Shown one piece after another: positions 1 through 12,394 of a stretch of DNA of 64,000 nt; within the stretch, counting starts at the first letter, position 1; every line of letters begins with the position of its first letter. Position numbers and translations under genes: made by a program. Origin of the DNA: Diploscapter coronatus. Taxonomy: Eukaryota > Nematoda > Chromadorea > Rhabditida > Rhabditidae. Location: contig OZ038422.1 of the NCBI GenBank assembly GCA_964036155.1, forward strand, positions 86,575,201 through 86,639,200, given 5' to 3'. The notes beneath the pieces were generated by a model, which saw only the letters and a list, made by a program, of their open reading frames with translations, made no database searches and was not told the origin of the DNA.

Positions 1-94
1 ATTTTTCCAATTTTTCGCGTTAAAATTTATTAAATTTTTTATCAATGACGTATTTTTCGCGGTTTTTTTTCGATAAGGATGACTAGAGGGGCAC

Positions 95-214
95 CTCAGC
101 CTCTGAAAAATGTAGGAAACATAGTCCCAGAGTGAATTTGGCAAGATGGCTGGCGGTCCCTATGCAAAGAGTATGCAGTATCTACCTACTCATAGTCGAC
201 TATACTATTACGAT
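95..214. repeat. Terminal fragment related to the 12.4-13.2 kb inverted-repeat element
   Basis: The stretch around 165-210 (GTATGCAGTATCTACCTACT then a TCGACTATAC-like end) resembles the outer terminus of the long inverted-repeat element at 12395-13195. Only about 40-50 bp are clearly alike, so this is a diverged or truncated copy. Nothing else is seen in bases 1-281. Confidence 0.35.
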
Positions 215-281
215 TTGATTCAACTATATGAAATATGTATAAATTTATTATTCAACTAAAATAAAAGTTAAAAAAGAAAAT

Positions 282-2405
282 CTAGAATTTTTCGTCTGGG
301 TGACATTTCTGGTAGTATTCGACGACGTCTTCCATCATAACCAAAGTCTTTTCACGAATTCTTTCCAATACCTAACGTTTAATTTATAATTTAAGTCAAT
401 ATCAATTCTTAGGTAAATTCAAACTTTTGGATAAGTATCAATTATTAGGTAATCACCTCCTCTCTGTCCGGTCTGTCTGAATTGTTATTGCTCTCAAATA
501 ATGGCCGGATAAAGATAACGATGACCATCCCCGCAAAAGCCATGAAATTGTTGCAGCACGTTTCAAGCTAGAAAATCGATATTTTGGGGGTATGACCTAT
601 TTTTATATATTGCAATACCTGCGCAAAGGTATAGGGAGGTTCAGCGCCGTCCATTTCTTCTTCGAGATATTTATATAAGGTCTTCAAAACTTCGTCTTTA
701 TATTTTCTTCGATCCTTCCCAGATAAGGATGCCATTAAAAACCGGCAAACGTCCACAGCGGGGGATCCGAAATGCAAATTCTAAATTTCTAGCGACGACA
801 TTTTCCCAGAGTACGCTCAAATACCTGCCAATCAACTATAGCGGCTAGTTCGCGACGACCATTATTTTTTTCCTTCTTCCAGAGTAAATTCGTGGACCAC
901 ATATCACCGTGGCATAGGACTCTACTAATGCCTGAATTTAAAATTACTATTTTTCTTTAGTTAGTTAATGGATCTATGCAATGCTGCATAATTTAGCGGA
1001 CAGAGCCTATTTTTTCTTTTTCGTCTTTTCAAGAGTTGAAATAGGGGAGAAAGAGCACGCCCATAGAGATATTTATTTTTGAGGTGGTAATATTTAGATT
1101 TAAATATATACCGAGAGTATCCGATAGAGTATCATTTCTTTTGGCTCCTTTCTTAACTATCTCTTTTTCGAATATATAAGAGAATTTATCCAAAGTCTCC
1201 TTGGGAATATACCCACTGTCGAATTTTCGGAACTGATCGAGGAATTGTTTTCTTTTCTGAAACATATTTTTAAAAATTGAATTTAATTTAAATGATACCT
1301 CATCATTAAACATTGCACTGAACAAACTCGGATACTGGTTAATGGGTATACGATATTGCGTACCAAAGGTTTTCATACTACATCATTTTATACCAAAGAT
1401 CTTGGTGCGCAATGACGTAGTATGAAAATCTTTGGTGCACGATATCGTATACTCTTGGTATGCAATTACCGTCCCCCCAGGTTAAGCGGGAGCTTCTTTT
1501 TCGTTTCTTCATCTAATTTAGTGCCAATAGCTTGAAAAAGTGCTATCATTCTGAGGGGCTGAATTTAAATGTATTATTATTTGTAAAATTAAAATTTACC
1601 TCTTTCATATCTTCGAAAGTTATGTTATCATAGACTTGTAGTTCGCAAGATTCAACGTATTCCATCATCAAATTTCCCTTATGGGTATTGTGTTCGTCGA
1701 ATTTTTTCATCGCCATAATCTACAATTTAAAATATATAAGTAAGATTTGATATTTTTAGCCTGTTTAAAGTTGATCTTCACATATATTATATTCAATCCT
1801 GCTTACGAGTGGAATCTTAACTTTCCCATTCGCATACTTCTGGATGATTTCATAGGCCAGACATTCGTTATTATGCAGTTGAGTGCAAGTATTTTGCCAC
1901 ATTTCGAACATTCGATCGTCTATATCCCACTGGTCTCTGCCTTTCTGGATCATTAATTCGTTGAAATCCAGAAAATTCATCACCGATGGGATCTGAAATA
2001 AGCGGATATACGAAATTCAGATTTCTCGAAACTAGGACCCGCAGAAAAATAGTATCTTTTCGAGAGAAGAAAAGAAAACATGCTCTTTTACTCTCTCAAT
2101 ATAGCACACTATTATTTTTGCGAATAGTTGTGAGAAGCCTGTTGAAATCCCTCAAATTTTACACGTAATAAAAATACCTTGACAATTAAAGCCTTCGGTA
2201 ATCGATCTTCGCCATTCTGCCAGTCCGGCTCTATCAGTGCCATTCGAGAGGTAAATCCTCTGCCCAAACTCAGATTCCGAACGGTTTTGTTCGGACCAAA
2301 TGGAGCCTTGGTTTTCAATGCATTTTGAGCGTCTTGTTCGATTTCTTCCCAGGAAATATGGGTTTTCAGGATACCGTCTCCGGGGGCGGAAAGGAGCTTT
2401 GACAT
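282..2405 (-). CDS. CHK kinase-like protein (DUF1679 family)
   Basis: About 430 residues in roughly 10 exons. The family (ecdysteroid/choline-kinase-like fold, expanded in nematodes) is predicted to phosphorylate small molecules; the substrate is unknown. Exon 1 (ATG at 2405) encodes GILKTHISWEEIEQD and FGPNKTVRNLSLGRGF, typical of the family N-terminus. Near 905-835 the catalytic loop reads VLCHGDMWSTNLLW (the Asp of HGD is the catalytic base), followed by AAIVDWQ, the metal-binding Asp segment. The exon at 780-620 begins LHFGSPAVDVCRFL, also typical. The last exon ends at TAG 282-284 after CHPDEKF. All motifs needed for activity appear intact. An intron near 2.0-2.15 kb carries a foldback repeat, and the 1377-1480 intron contains an inverted copy of the following exon. 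It is divergent from the RBR gene. The family is certain, the function not. Confidence 0.85.
1346..1452. repeat. Imperfect palindrome across an intron-exon junction
   Basis: Bases 1346-1380 and 1418-1452 are near-perfect reverse complements (35-bp arms, a few mismatches), with a smaller palindrome in the loop. On the minus strand the upstream arm lies in the intron of the CHK kinase gene. The other arm is the start of the next exon (begins at 1377) and encodes MKTFGTQYRI. Reading frame is preserved across this junction. Confidence 0.75.
2018..2141. mobile_element. Foldback element, family G copy 1
   Basis: Imperfect hairpin of about 124 bp in the first intron of the CHK kinase gene. The ends match CAGATTTCTCGAAACTAGGA on the left and the reverse complement of a GAGAAGCCTG end on the right. 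The interior has CAGAAAAATAG, a GAGAGAAG...CTCTCTCAAT stem, and the mirror of CAGAAAAATAG. Related copies lie at 26918-27040 and 55025-55144. Confidence 0.6.
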
Positions 2406-2598
2406 TTTCTGAGATTAAACAAATTGAAAAATATAGTTTTAAGAATTTTTCGAATAGACCAGACATGCGGATGCACAATTTGTACTTAAACAATGAAAAT
2501 ACATGGGTTTATCATTCGTTCCCAAAAAAACTTCTATTCATATATTCCGAGATCTTATAACTAATGACCAATTGATAAGGGGAAATTCTGGGTGCGTA

Positions 2599-2628
2599 GC
2601 GTTATCCAACAAATTTGTTGGATAACGC
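2599..2628. repeat. Perfect 30-bp palindrome
   Basis: GCGTTATCCAACAAA followed immediately by its exact reverse complement, with no spacer. It lies about 195 bp upstream of the CHK kinase start codon. Confidence 0.95.
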
Positions 2629-2784
2629 TCGTCCTCCAGATCCGAAACACTTTTGTAATTGCCCGGACCCTCTTTGATAGTTGTTTGGCTTATTCGTGGG
2701 ATGGATCTTAAGTAAAGTATGTAGATTAGCAAAAAAATATTCAGCTTGGCTTGAACGGAAGAATATTGTGCTGGCTACTTAGAG

Positions 2785-3262
2785 TGTGTTAGGCTTAGGC
2801 TATACTTGGGTTATAATAAGTAGAACTGCACGAAATAGGTAATATTTATTTCCCAATAAAGAATACAATAAAAGGGTATAACGAAGTAAAATGTGAGCGA
2901 AGTAAAGGAAGAAGTGACATGACAAGTAAGGGCGCCGCCTTATATATGGCTCCACCCTCTAACAATTTCATCCTGGCGTCTGCATCTTTGGACGAACTCT
3001 CACCTGTCCAGAATAGGTTCGAATAGTTGATACTCCTCTCTCCAAGGTATTCTAACATGTTACGAGTAACCGACGTTGCAATAAGAGAGTAGTCAAGAGT
3101 GATTGATGACAAATATTGACTGTAGGTACACACAAGTTGTAGTGTATCGGTGTTATACACTTGCAATAAATGAGTTGGTAGTTGTTCTTCGAACCACAAA
3201 TTTAAATTTCCTCTTTCCTTTTGGCGTGTTGTTGGTTCAATCTGTTCCATCACTATCTCACA
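2785..3262 (-). mobile_element. Possible solo LTR
   Basis: The block runs from TGTTAGGC to TCTCACA on the plus strand, so it has TG...CA ends in either orientation. Read on the minus strand it has a TATA-like CATATATAAGG near 2940-2955 and AATAAA signals near 2840-2870, in LTR order. A 135-residue minus-strand frame covers 2846-3253 but has no recognised domain. No clear target-site duplication or primer-binding site is visible, so the LTR reading is tentative. Confidence 0.3.
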
Positions 3263-3715
3263 TTCAAATCCATGATTTTAGGACATGATTGAGATGAGAA
3301 CTTCCTTGTTTGGGACACGCCCTCGTCGGATCTCGCCCCTTTCTCTTTCGCGTTGTGTTGGTATTCATTTTCTCTGTCGAAAGTGGCCGTTGTTGATTTT
3401 TATCGTCTCAATCAATTCTTTATGCTTTTCGAATCATGTTCAATTTTATTTCGTGACTACTAATTACGGTCCTTTTACTTTTTGAACACTAACTGCACTT
3501 TTCTCTACTTGATTCTCTCGAACTCTTCCCCCGTTCCTTTCTTTGTTCCCTTTGTATCCCTCTGACAAGGCCAATAGGTTGGGCTTAGATTCGAAATCTC
3601 GCTGGACCTTTACTACCTCGGCTTTCATTTGCTACCGTTACCCTCTTTCGTTTTTAACGGACGACCAACCAACATCTATAAGCCCAGCGTTCTTGGCATG
3701 CTTTTTGTTATTACT

Positions 3716-3840
3716 GATTGGAGAGAACGTCGATATTCAAAAATTGCGCTATTCGTCTCGCTTCTCTTCTACGCAACTTACTATTTCGTTATAAGTTCGA
3801 TTTCTAATTGCTGCATGAATACCGACTTCTCTCGAATCAA
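3716..3840. mobile_element. MITE family A, copy 1
   Basis: About 125-bp element with terminal inverted repeats: GATTGGAGAGAACGTCGATA on the left and the complement of ...CCGACTTCTCTCGAATC on the right. The interior contains CTATTCGTCTCGCTTCTCTT and ACTATTTCG, shared with copies at 17089, 20053, 37857 and 50091. Confidence 0.75.
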
Positions 3841-4235
3841 CAACACATACCGCGTATTTACAGTGAGCGGAGCTTGCGATCTATAATTTTATTTCTGAAT
3901 TACCAAGCTTATTCATCTGTTAAATTCGAAATTTCTACGATTCTGTCTGTGAACTATTTGCACTTTTCTTTTTCTTTTTAATCCCTTTCGTCGGTTTGCA
4001 AATCGTATCGCAAGAATTGCCAGCTGTGCCAAAAGCACTTTGTTTTTATGTTCCTTCTGCATTTTCCCCTTGTTACTTCGATGATGAATCAAAACATTTA
4101 ACATTTCTAGGGTTTCCAAGCGGGTATGCCAAAGTGCGTCTCAAAGTAATTTTTTCAACAGAAAAGTAAATTGGGCTGTGAATCAGATTTTTGTGAGGGA
4201 TAAAAATTCCCGATAAAAAATCATCAAAATTCATC

Positions 4236-4459
4236 ACCCAAAATGAGCACACTTTCGCAAATGAATTTATGCTTGTGCGCGGGTATTTTAACTTGATTTT
4301 TTTTGCATAGAGCCATCTCGTCAGGTTTATCGTCGATCTAGATAGGGGTTTTTGAGATATTAGGTTTTAAGGCTACTCCCTTCCCAAAGTCTTGATTTGA
4401 AACTACTACGCTTCTATCAACAATGCATTTTTGCAAGGGGACGGAATTTGGGGACTCGA
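4236..4459. repeat. Dispersed repeat family C, copy 1 (partial)
   Basis: Shares a 220-bp block with 23287-23632 and 42815-43150. Common landmarks are CCAAAATGA, a T-run then GCATAGAGCCA, CAGGTTTATC, ATCTAGATAGG and ATGCATTTTTGCAAG. The left 100 bp present in the other two copies is missing or highly diverged here. No coding potential is seen. Confidence 0.7.
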
Positions 4460-4881
4460 CTTATCGCTCATTCTTTGCTGTTTTTATCCTTCTCGATCAT
4501 AATCGTGGCATTCTATCGATTTCGATTTTCCACCTAATTTCTGCATTTTCTGCAACGACTTTCTCTCGATATTTATGTTCGTTGCTTCCCTCCATTATTT
4601 TATTTTTAAACGATTTTCGCGATTCTTTATTTTCATCTTCAGTTTATCGTTCAAATTATTACTTTTCTCCAAATTTCCAAAAAGATCTTGGAAACCTACA
4701 AAACTATCGTCCGTTTCCTTTGCATTTTACTACTCTTTATCAGAGTTTTAAAGTTATTTTTAGTAAAGATAATAAACTTGAACAAATATTTCAGACGGAT
4801 CAAACAAGTAATTTCGTACGGGTGAATTATCGAAATTTCGTTCCGTTTTTCCTGATTTTTCCAACTTTTCCGAATTTGAAA

Positions 4882-7800
4882 ATGATCCATTGGTGCGATG
4901 AAGACGATGACGAACCCGAGTCTCCAGGTACAAAAGTTGTATTTTTAAACAAAACTTTATTTAAAAAAAGAAACAAAATCAGAAAACCAGCCAATCGTCG
5001 TGAGAAAGGACCTGATCCGTCTGCCGCCCCGACCTTGCCGTTTGAACAGGCAGCCACATAGCAGAGAGCCCTACAAGGGCGACGATGAGGGAGAGGTGCA
5101 GTTTTTGGAATAAAATGTAGAAGGAAATATTGTCTTGTAGATTTTTGAAAAGACAATAATAACATTTCCCATAGAAATTTGAAGGGTAACTTGAAAAAAC
5201 AAAACTACGAAAATTCCAGACCGATCCCTCTAACGTCTACCGCATGCACTATTCGGACTGCATTCCCACTCGGCATGGGCCTTCAGGTACACTAGATTTA
5301 TGATAAATTTTACCTTTCGGTTAATTTGGACTCCGTGTTAAATAAAATGCGAAATATCAGCATTTGAACCTAGAATAAATTTAATTATGATTTAGAATGA
5401 TTTATTTGCAGACGTTGTCGATTGCGAGCCCTCCACTTCAAGTTCATCTGAACTGCTGAACGAAGTCATCAACCAGACCGCTCTGCATGCCGCCCTTCAG
5501 TCCGAAGTTGTGGTAATTATTTTAATCTCTTAATTAAAAACATTTTTTTTCATTGATACAAATTTTACTCTATGCAAAATAACAAAAAATCTTTTTAAAG
5601 TTTATTTTTGAAGTAAATTTTAGATTTAGGATTTTTTGTAAGAAATAAAATTGGCAATATTTGCAGCTAAACGCTCAAGCCACCGAACTGTCTCTGGGTC
5701 CGCGTCTGAGGCTGCTTCTCGAAGACGAATTGGCTCAAGTCAAGAGAAAAGAGGAAAACGACTCCAATGGGATTTACTACGTAAGATTCTTTTCCCTTTT
5801 TAATTCTTCGAATTTCTTGGAAAGTATTCTTTTTGAGAGGAAACTTTGAGAATAATCTTCATTTTTAGATGCTCGACTACATTAAGATCAACACGTCCAG
5901 CACGTCTAGTGATCCGCTTAGGCGAATTAGGGTAAAATTAAAGACAAATAGGAAAATAAAAATTCAATCACTTTTGTATTTTGTCCCTCTTTCATTTCGC
6001 TTTTCACTATTTTTGCATATAAAAAAATTCAGGTCTCCGCGCCCGACCAGATCAACTTCACGAATGAATGCCAGAAGACGCATCAAGCGCTAGTCCAATT
6101 GGATCTAGAAGCCAACGCGGATGGAAGTGTCGAGTTGGCAATCCCTTCTGGTGGATATGGGGTGATTTTTATTCTTAAACTTTTAAAATGAATTTTGTAA
6201 ATTTTATTCTCTGACGTTTCTTTTTCCTTGTTCTATTTGCTACCTATCATTCAATATAAACTTTTTTTTTGGAAAGGATAGTTTAATGACAAAATGCAAA
6301 TATAAATTAATATGGAAGTGATGAAATAAAATAATAATTTTTAGTTCTCCCTCGGCGACGGCGGCACTTGTCGACTGATCTGGAAAGACGATACTTTACA
6401 TTTGCGATGCCCGACCGCGCTTCGAGAACAATTCAGCAACGAAGATTCCAGGAATCCGACGGCAATTTTTTGGATTTTCATATGAATTTTTTTTTTTGTA
6501 TTTTTCAGACTCGCCACCTCTCAGGATGGGAATTGATGTGCTTGAAAAGGGGAGAAGAAAAGCAAAATAAGCAAAACTTCGCCCACAAAGAGGATCTTAT
6601 CCTGAAATTCGACGATTTGAACATAAGAAATGAGTTTCTGAAGAGCCATCCTAAGATTGCGGTAGTTATTTAAATTTTTTAAATCATAAAATATCGATTT
6701 TCATGGAAAATAGATTCTTTTTCCAGAAATCCTCATTGGAAATGCTGCCCGGCTACAACCCTGCGCGTGAAGAGAAAGTGGTTATGTTCTGGTACATCAG
6801 GTGGATTTGCGAACCCATCAAGTACAGTTCCTATGGCACGGTTGAAGCTACGGTTAAAGTAAGTTTTTTTTAAAGAAATATTTTGAAATCTATTTTATTT
6901 TTGATGTTTTTTTCCTCGATTAAAAATGGAGATGCGAAAATTAGAAGAATAAAATGCCATAAAATAATTATTTGTTGTTAATTCGACTTGAATTTGCAGC
7001 TAAAATCCGTCCTGGACGTTGAGTATTGCCGGAAAGTTTTGAAGGCGAACGGGTTCGCAGTTTGCAATACGACCAAGAACAGACGATTCAATGATCCGAT
7101 CGAGACCAGAAAGGTTGATATTTTTTGTTGTAATTTTTCACAAATGAAATTTTAAAATATTCTTTTCCTAGCGTTCATAAAACAGCTCTTTTCTTCAGTT
7201 AAATTCTACCATTTCAAAGTATACGAACTTTTCAAGAATTAAGCGGGAAAAACATTCTTTTTTTAATTAAATTTGAATTAAAAAGTAAACATTCAATTTT
7301 TCAGTTATTCATCGAGTGCGGAATCCCCAATTGGTTCTCGACGCAGGGCATGTTGACCGATCTGATCGGTCACATTCTCGACATCAACTCCATCGAATAC
7401 GAGGACATCTACTTTGTCAGGTAGAGGTTTTAAAATTATTAAAAACATGAGATCTCGTTCAAATCTCAAAATTGGTCTAAAATGCCGGCATTTGAAAATT
7501 TTAAATTCTGAAAGATAATAATCTTAACTCCAGAATGCGCAACTGCCCGGAAAACGTGGTGTCCATGAGACGGGAACTCGCCAAAATCAGGAAGCGCATT
7601 TACATGGCCGCTTTGGACATGCGCTATCCGCTCCACGAGCGAATCAATTCCAGAAACATCGATCTCACTGATATGGTCGGGTTTTTTTTCCTTAAATAGA
7701 TCCAGAAATATTCTTTCGAATCTAAAAAAATTACATCAGATATTTATAATTTTTCAAGCTTATTTATGATCCCAAAGCTTGCTTGATGAAATTTCAAATT

Positions 7801-10800
7801 TCTTAAAAATACGAAACAACTATTGATAAAAAAATAAAATAAAACCATTTTCAGTACTATTTCGAGTCGGCGCCATATCCGTGGCCGTTCGAGGTGCTGC
7901 CCGGCCGAGTGCTCTTCGCAGACCCGGATCCGTGGAGCAGGGATGCCGAGAAGCGAATGGATGCTACTGGATTCCCCATCGACAGGAGAGACGACGCATC
8001 GGCTGAAGTCATCTGGACCGATCAGGAGGTGGTTGAATTTTAACAACATTATGCAAGAATTGAAAGAGGCACCCTTGTGATGTTTTATTTAACAATCGAT
8101 TGGAATTGGTTTGAAAATAGAAAAAAGAACATTATTATTTCATACAAAAAGACGGAAAAAGTGCTCGCTTTTGTGAAGATGTAGAGAAGTACACCATCTT
8201 GTGAGGTCTACAAAATTAGCAAATAGGGGCACGACTCTGAAGGATCAGGAATTTTTAGAAGGCCGAAATCTTCACAAACTACTTCTCTCGGATCACGCCA
8301 GACGGCTGCAACTGGCATATGAGGAAACACGACAGGAATGGGGTAGATTTCTACTATTTTTTTTTCAATTTATGCTAATCTTTAGGCTCGCTTGACTTTC
8401 GGCTACAGAACCACTCTCTACATCTCCAAGGTCATCCGGATTGCCTGCGATTCCGAATTGCGGTATTCAATTTTAAACTATGCTAATTTTAGCGTCTTAT
8501 TTTTCTTTTAAATTTAGGGATTTGGATAAAGATCTACGAAACCGCCACTATCAATATCCCGAAGACGGGCCACCGGTGAAAGACGAACTTGTTAAAAGGG
8601 AGAGGTTAGGAAATATTAATTTATGCCAACTTTCTAGTATTTTTAGATAGAAGTTTGACTATTTGTTAACTTTTAATGTTTTCTATTTTCTTGATTTTTC
8701 GTTATTTTTTTTAAAAAAATTTGTACTAATTTTCCCATGTTTCAGATACTGGGCCCAGCTGATCGATGAAAACGACGATCTGTTCAAGTCGAACGACGGC
8801 GACAACGCCACGATGCTTACCGTCGAGGGATATCCCAGAGAGTGAGTGGATTTCGTAATATACGGGGGATTTCAGATATCATTTTTCGAATTCTAAAGAA
8901 AGCATGAATTTCATAGTTCCTCTTTCACATATTAGAAGAAGAGTTCGTGTATCTTTTTACAAAGAGGACTTCATATACTCGCTCATTTGAGGCTCTTCGA
9001 CGAGGCCTTGCAGCAGGTGAAGCGAATTTTGACGGGTCGAACGATCGACTGCTCTGATATGGAGAAAGAGGGCCGATTGCTGTATGGGTGAGTCTGGAAA
9101 ATTTGAAACTTATTAATCTTGACTAAAATAATTCAATTTTTTAGATTATGATAAAGAGTATGCAATTTCTTATGCTTGAACATTCTCATATTCTTATTTG
9201 AAAATCAGCACATTTACCGTCTGCTTTGATTTTTAGCTTTGGAGCGCGCTGGCTGAAGAATGAGCTGAGGAAATCTCCGATGCAGCGAGTGGTGACGGAC
9301 GTGAATCTGATGCGCAAGACGCTGACAATCTGGGGGCCGGCAGACGAGGTCAATTGGCTCATCGACAATGCCAGGCACTTTTCCAATCATCCTGACGAGT
9401 TTTTCGTCGAGACGGAAATCGCCATCGCCCCGCCCAGGTTCCCCGATCACATCCGACCCGTCCTCGTTAAAATTGGACTCGAGAAAATCAGGTAAAGTCC
9501 TATTTCGGCAAGAAGAGCAGAAAATTAGATTATTGAAGATAGATAGGTTCTGCAAAATAAGTAATATAGATAGTTTTGCTGTAGAAATTTAAGTAATTTT
9601 GAGAATAATATTGATGCTTTTTCAGTCGAATCACTGGCGGCGCGAAAATCTCCACCAATGGGACGAGTCCCAGGAACTGGAGGGCCTTGAAATTTAAGGG
9701 CTCCATCGCCCAGTTTGATCGGCTCGACAAATTTCTGAACGAGCTTTTGGAAGAGGTATTTTTGTCTTTGAAAAAATCGTTAAACGAATTTTTCTACAAC
9801 TTTTTCAAATTTTCTTAAAATAAGAAAAATTTAGCTTCCCTCCTTCTGCGGGGTTCTGCCCGACTTCAGCTACGTCCCACACTGCCCGGTCTGTCTGTCG
9901 ATGATCACCAAGGCGTTCTACTGTTTGGAGCTGTGCGGGCACTACTACTGTCTGGACTGCTTCGCCAACATGGTAATTAAATGGATAATTACCCTCTAAT
10001 TAAATGACTTAATTATCACAATTATCTAAATTAAGATCCTTGACAAAGTACAGTCGCGCGACCTGAGTTTCGTCTGTTTGAAGCCGGATTGCCAACACAA
10101 GATCGCCGTTACGGACATTCTGGTATTTTAATTTACATTTTTGACTTCTAATTATGATGTCAAACATAGAAAATAACATAATTGGATATCTATTTTTTAT
10201 ATTCGGAGAATTCTTATAATTTTCAATCAATAAGAAACGGGACTTAAGTTGCAAAATATTCCATACATTTCAGAGAATTATTCTCGGCCCCTCGAATCGG
10301 ATCAAGTCGTTGGACGCCGTCAAATTGGACCCTTTGCTAAGATCGCTGAAGGACAGCATCGCGTTCGGCGACACGGAAACTATGCGCGTCTGCCCCACAC
10401 CGGACTGCTACGGGCTGATTCCGGTTAATTTTTTTCTATTCTTTGAAAATTATTCTATTTTTATTTGTTTAAATTTATATCTTTTTTTATATAATTGAAA
10501 CTTAGATTTCTGATCGATATTATGATATTTTCGATGAATTAGACCTGTTAAAATTAGTTTTAAGAAAAAATGAATGATCATTTTACATTTCAGTTCAATC
10601 CGAATGACCAGCCGCCCGGCCTGCCCACGTCGCACCAGATTAAGTGCGTCGAGTGCAACAAGTACCGATGCGTTGGAAGGTAAAATTAAACATTTTATTT
10701 CTTTATTTTCATACGACTTCATATTTTTGGTTTTTGTATCGTATTTTCCTCGAGGTTTTCTTCACAATTTGAATTGAAATATTATTTTCAGAAATTGCCT

Positions 10801-11663
10801 ATCTCGTCCGCACCCCGGAGAAAGCTGTGCGCAAGCCGAAATTCTGCGTCAGAACGCAGACGAATCGCTGAAGGCGTACAAAAGGGTCGTGGGCGAGCAG
10901 AATCTGAAGAGCTGCCCTTCGTGCACGATGCTCATCGAGAAGGACGTCGGCTGCAATCACATGGAATGCACCAAATGCAGGATACACTTCTGCTGGGAGT
11001 GCGGCTATCAGGTACGGATTTTAAAAAATGTTTAAAAGTTATTACTATTATTATTGAAACGTGATTTTTATATGAGAAAATCTTTTTAGAAGGCATTAAA
11101 TTGAAGCACCTATTTTTAAGAGTTGTTTTCAGAGCAAAGAAAGAGCCGAGTTGTATCGTCATTTGGGAGAGGCGCATGGTAGCTACGGTGGTGGATGGCA
11201 AATTCAGGGCAATCAGGTCTTGCAGGTAGAAAAGCGAACACTTCTGAACTTGCCCTATTCATAAAATAATTCGGCTCAACTCTTTCTCCATACATTCTAG
11301 ATGCATAATATTGAAAAAAACATATTTCATTCAAAGCCAATAGAAAAAACACCGAGTTCAATTTGTTTTTCTTTAATTTCAAAGTAAAAATATTCTTCAG
11401 ACTCCGCCTGACTAATTTTACAAAAAAGATGACGGAATTAAGAAAAGCAAATTGAAATGCCCTTGGGGCGAAATTAAAGGGAATGAACTTTTGAGGCTCC
11501 ACCCGGCGAGTTCGTCCCGAACGATGTGATGGGCATGGCTGTATTTATGGAAGAAATGGACGAGATGGACGAGATCGCACCTGCAGACTGGGCCAATTGG
11601 CTTGATGCCAACCACGTCGGTGCGGAGCTATTCGAGGCCATGTTAGAGGACGATTTTAATTGA
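4882..11663 (+). CDS. RBR-type E3 ubiquitin-protein ligase
   Basis: Large gene of more than 20 exons. The C-terminal third is an RBR module. RING1 (about 9865-9965) has CPVCLSMITKAFYC, CGHYYC and CLDC. The IBR (about 10390-10680) has VCPTPDCYGLI and IKCVECNKYRC. RING2 (about 10910-11010) has CPSCTMLIEKDVGCNHMEC and CRIHFCWECGYQ. The Cys of GCNHM sits where parkin and HHARI carry the catalytic thioester Cys, so the enzyme should transfer ubiquitin through that residue. Upstream is about 700 residues of unrecognised sequence. The block ending at LIDNARHFSNHPDEF recalls the KH-like segment before the RBR in DEAH12-type proteins, but no helicase motifs are present. The last exon (about 11492-11663) encodes an acidic tail (MEEMDEMDEIAP). 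Start: MIHWCDEDDDEPESP at 4882. Exon 2 (about 4971-5094) keeps frame into TDPSNVYRMHYSD. The substrate is unknown. Confidence 0.85.
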
Positions 11664-12394
11664 TTCAACCCGAAAAATGACTAAATGGTAAGACACCGAA
11701 AAACTGGTTCACTAAAATTTTTGATTACGAGTACTTTTGCCTACAATTTCGAATACTTTTAAACTAAATTTTTTGAATACTTTTCTATAAAAAAAAAACT
11801 ATTTCATTTGCCTGTTCTTTTTATCTAGATATGAAAATACTCGCAACCATAAAAATTCCTTCAAACTGAGTAATGATTTCTCAAATTATTTGTGATAAAA
11901 TGAGGATGTTATTTTATGAAATATCAAAAATTTTATTTTGTAGCGGAATATTTTTGGGTATTTCATTAAAATTCTACTATTTTATATCTTCCTCCCACCA
12001 TATCTGGTACTTGACAATTCCTGCCATAATTCGAAAAAAAAACATCTGGTTATAGTATTTTATATTTGTACTGAAAAGATCTACAATTTCTACTAGAATT
12101 TTATGATAGGCCTATGTTTGGCAACCTGAAAAGTAGTAATCTAGTAACGCACTAAATGGTATAGAAAAAAGGTAAAAGTATCTCCTCTATTTACACTTTC
12201 ATAGATTATTACATTACTGAGTTATTACTCTTCCTAATTTTCCTGTTTTTGAAGAGCTATTTTATTTTCGTGATATAATTAGAGAAGCCATGAACAGGAA
12301 CATTTGCATCAAAGAGTAATAGGTCTTGTGGATGGCTGATTGTTGAACTGTGGTGCGTTTGGTTGTTATCTCAAACTCGAGTAATTAAGCCTTG

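Larger units (their letters stand above)
2406..4881. other. Gene-poor divergent spacer between CHK kinase and RBR genes
   Basis: About 2.5 kb without a recognisable host gene. It holds a perfect palindrome (2599-2628), a possible solo LTR (about 2785-3262), a family A MITE (3716-3840) and a family C dispersed repeat (4236-4459). Open frames of 60-135 residues occur here, but none resembles a known family and none has convincing splice partners. Promoters of both flanking genes presumably lie here. Confidence 0.6.

Noticed and set aside
3913..4119. Lys/Arg-rich 68-residue minus-strand frame
   Set aside because: Its composition follows from a T/C-rich plus strand. It has no homologue-like motif and no splice sites.
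4423..5061. 212-residue plus-strand open frame
   Set aside because: Only its last part (from the ATG at 4882) fits the RBR gene. The upstream part is low-complexity Phe/Ser/Leu sequence and overlaps a repeat.
5221..11000. DEAH helicase fused to the RBR domain, as in DEAH12-type proteins
   Set aside because: No Walker A, DEAH or other helicase motif is visible in any upstream exon.
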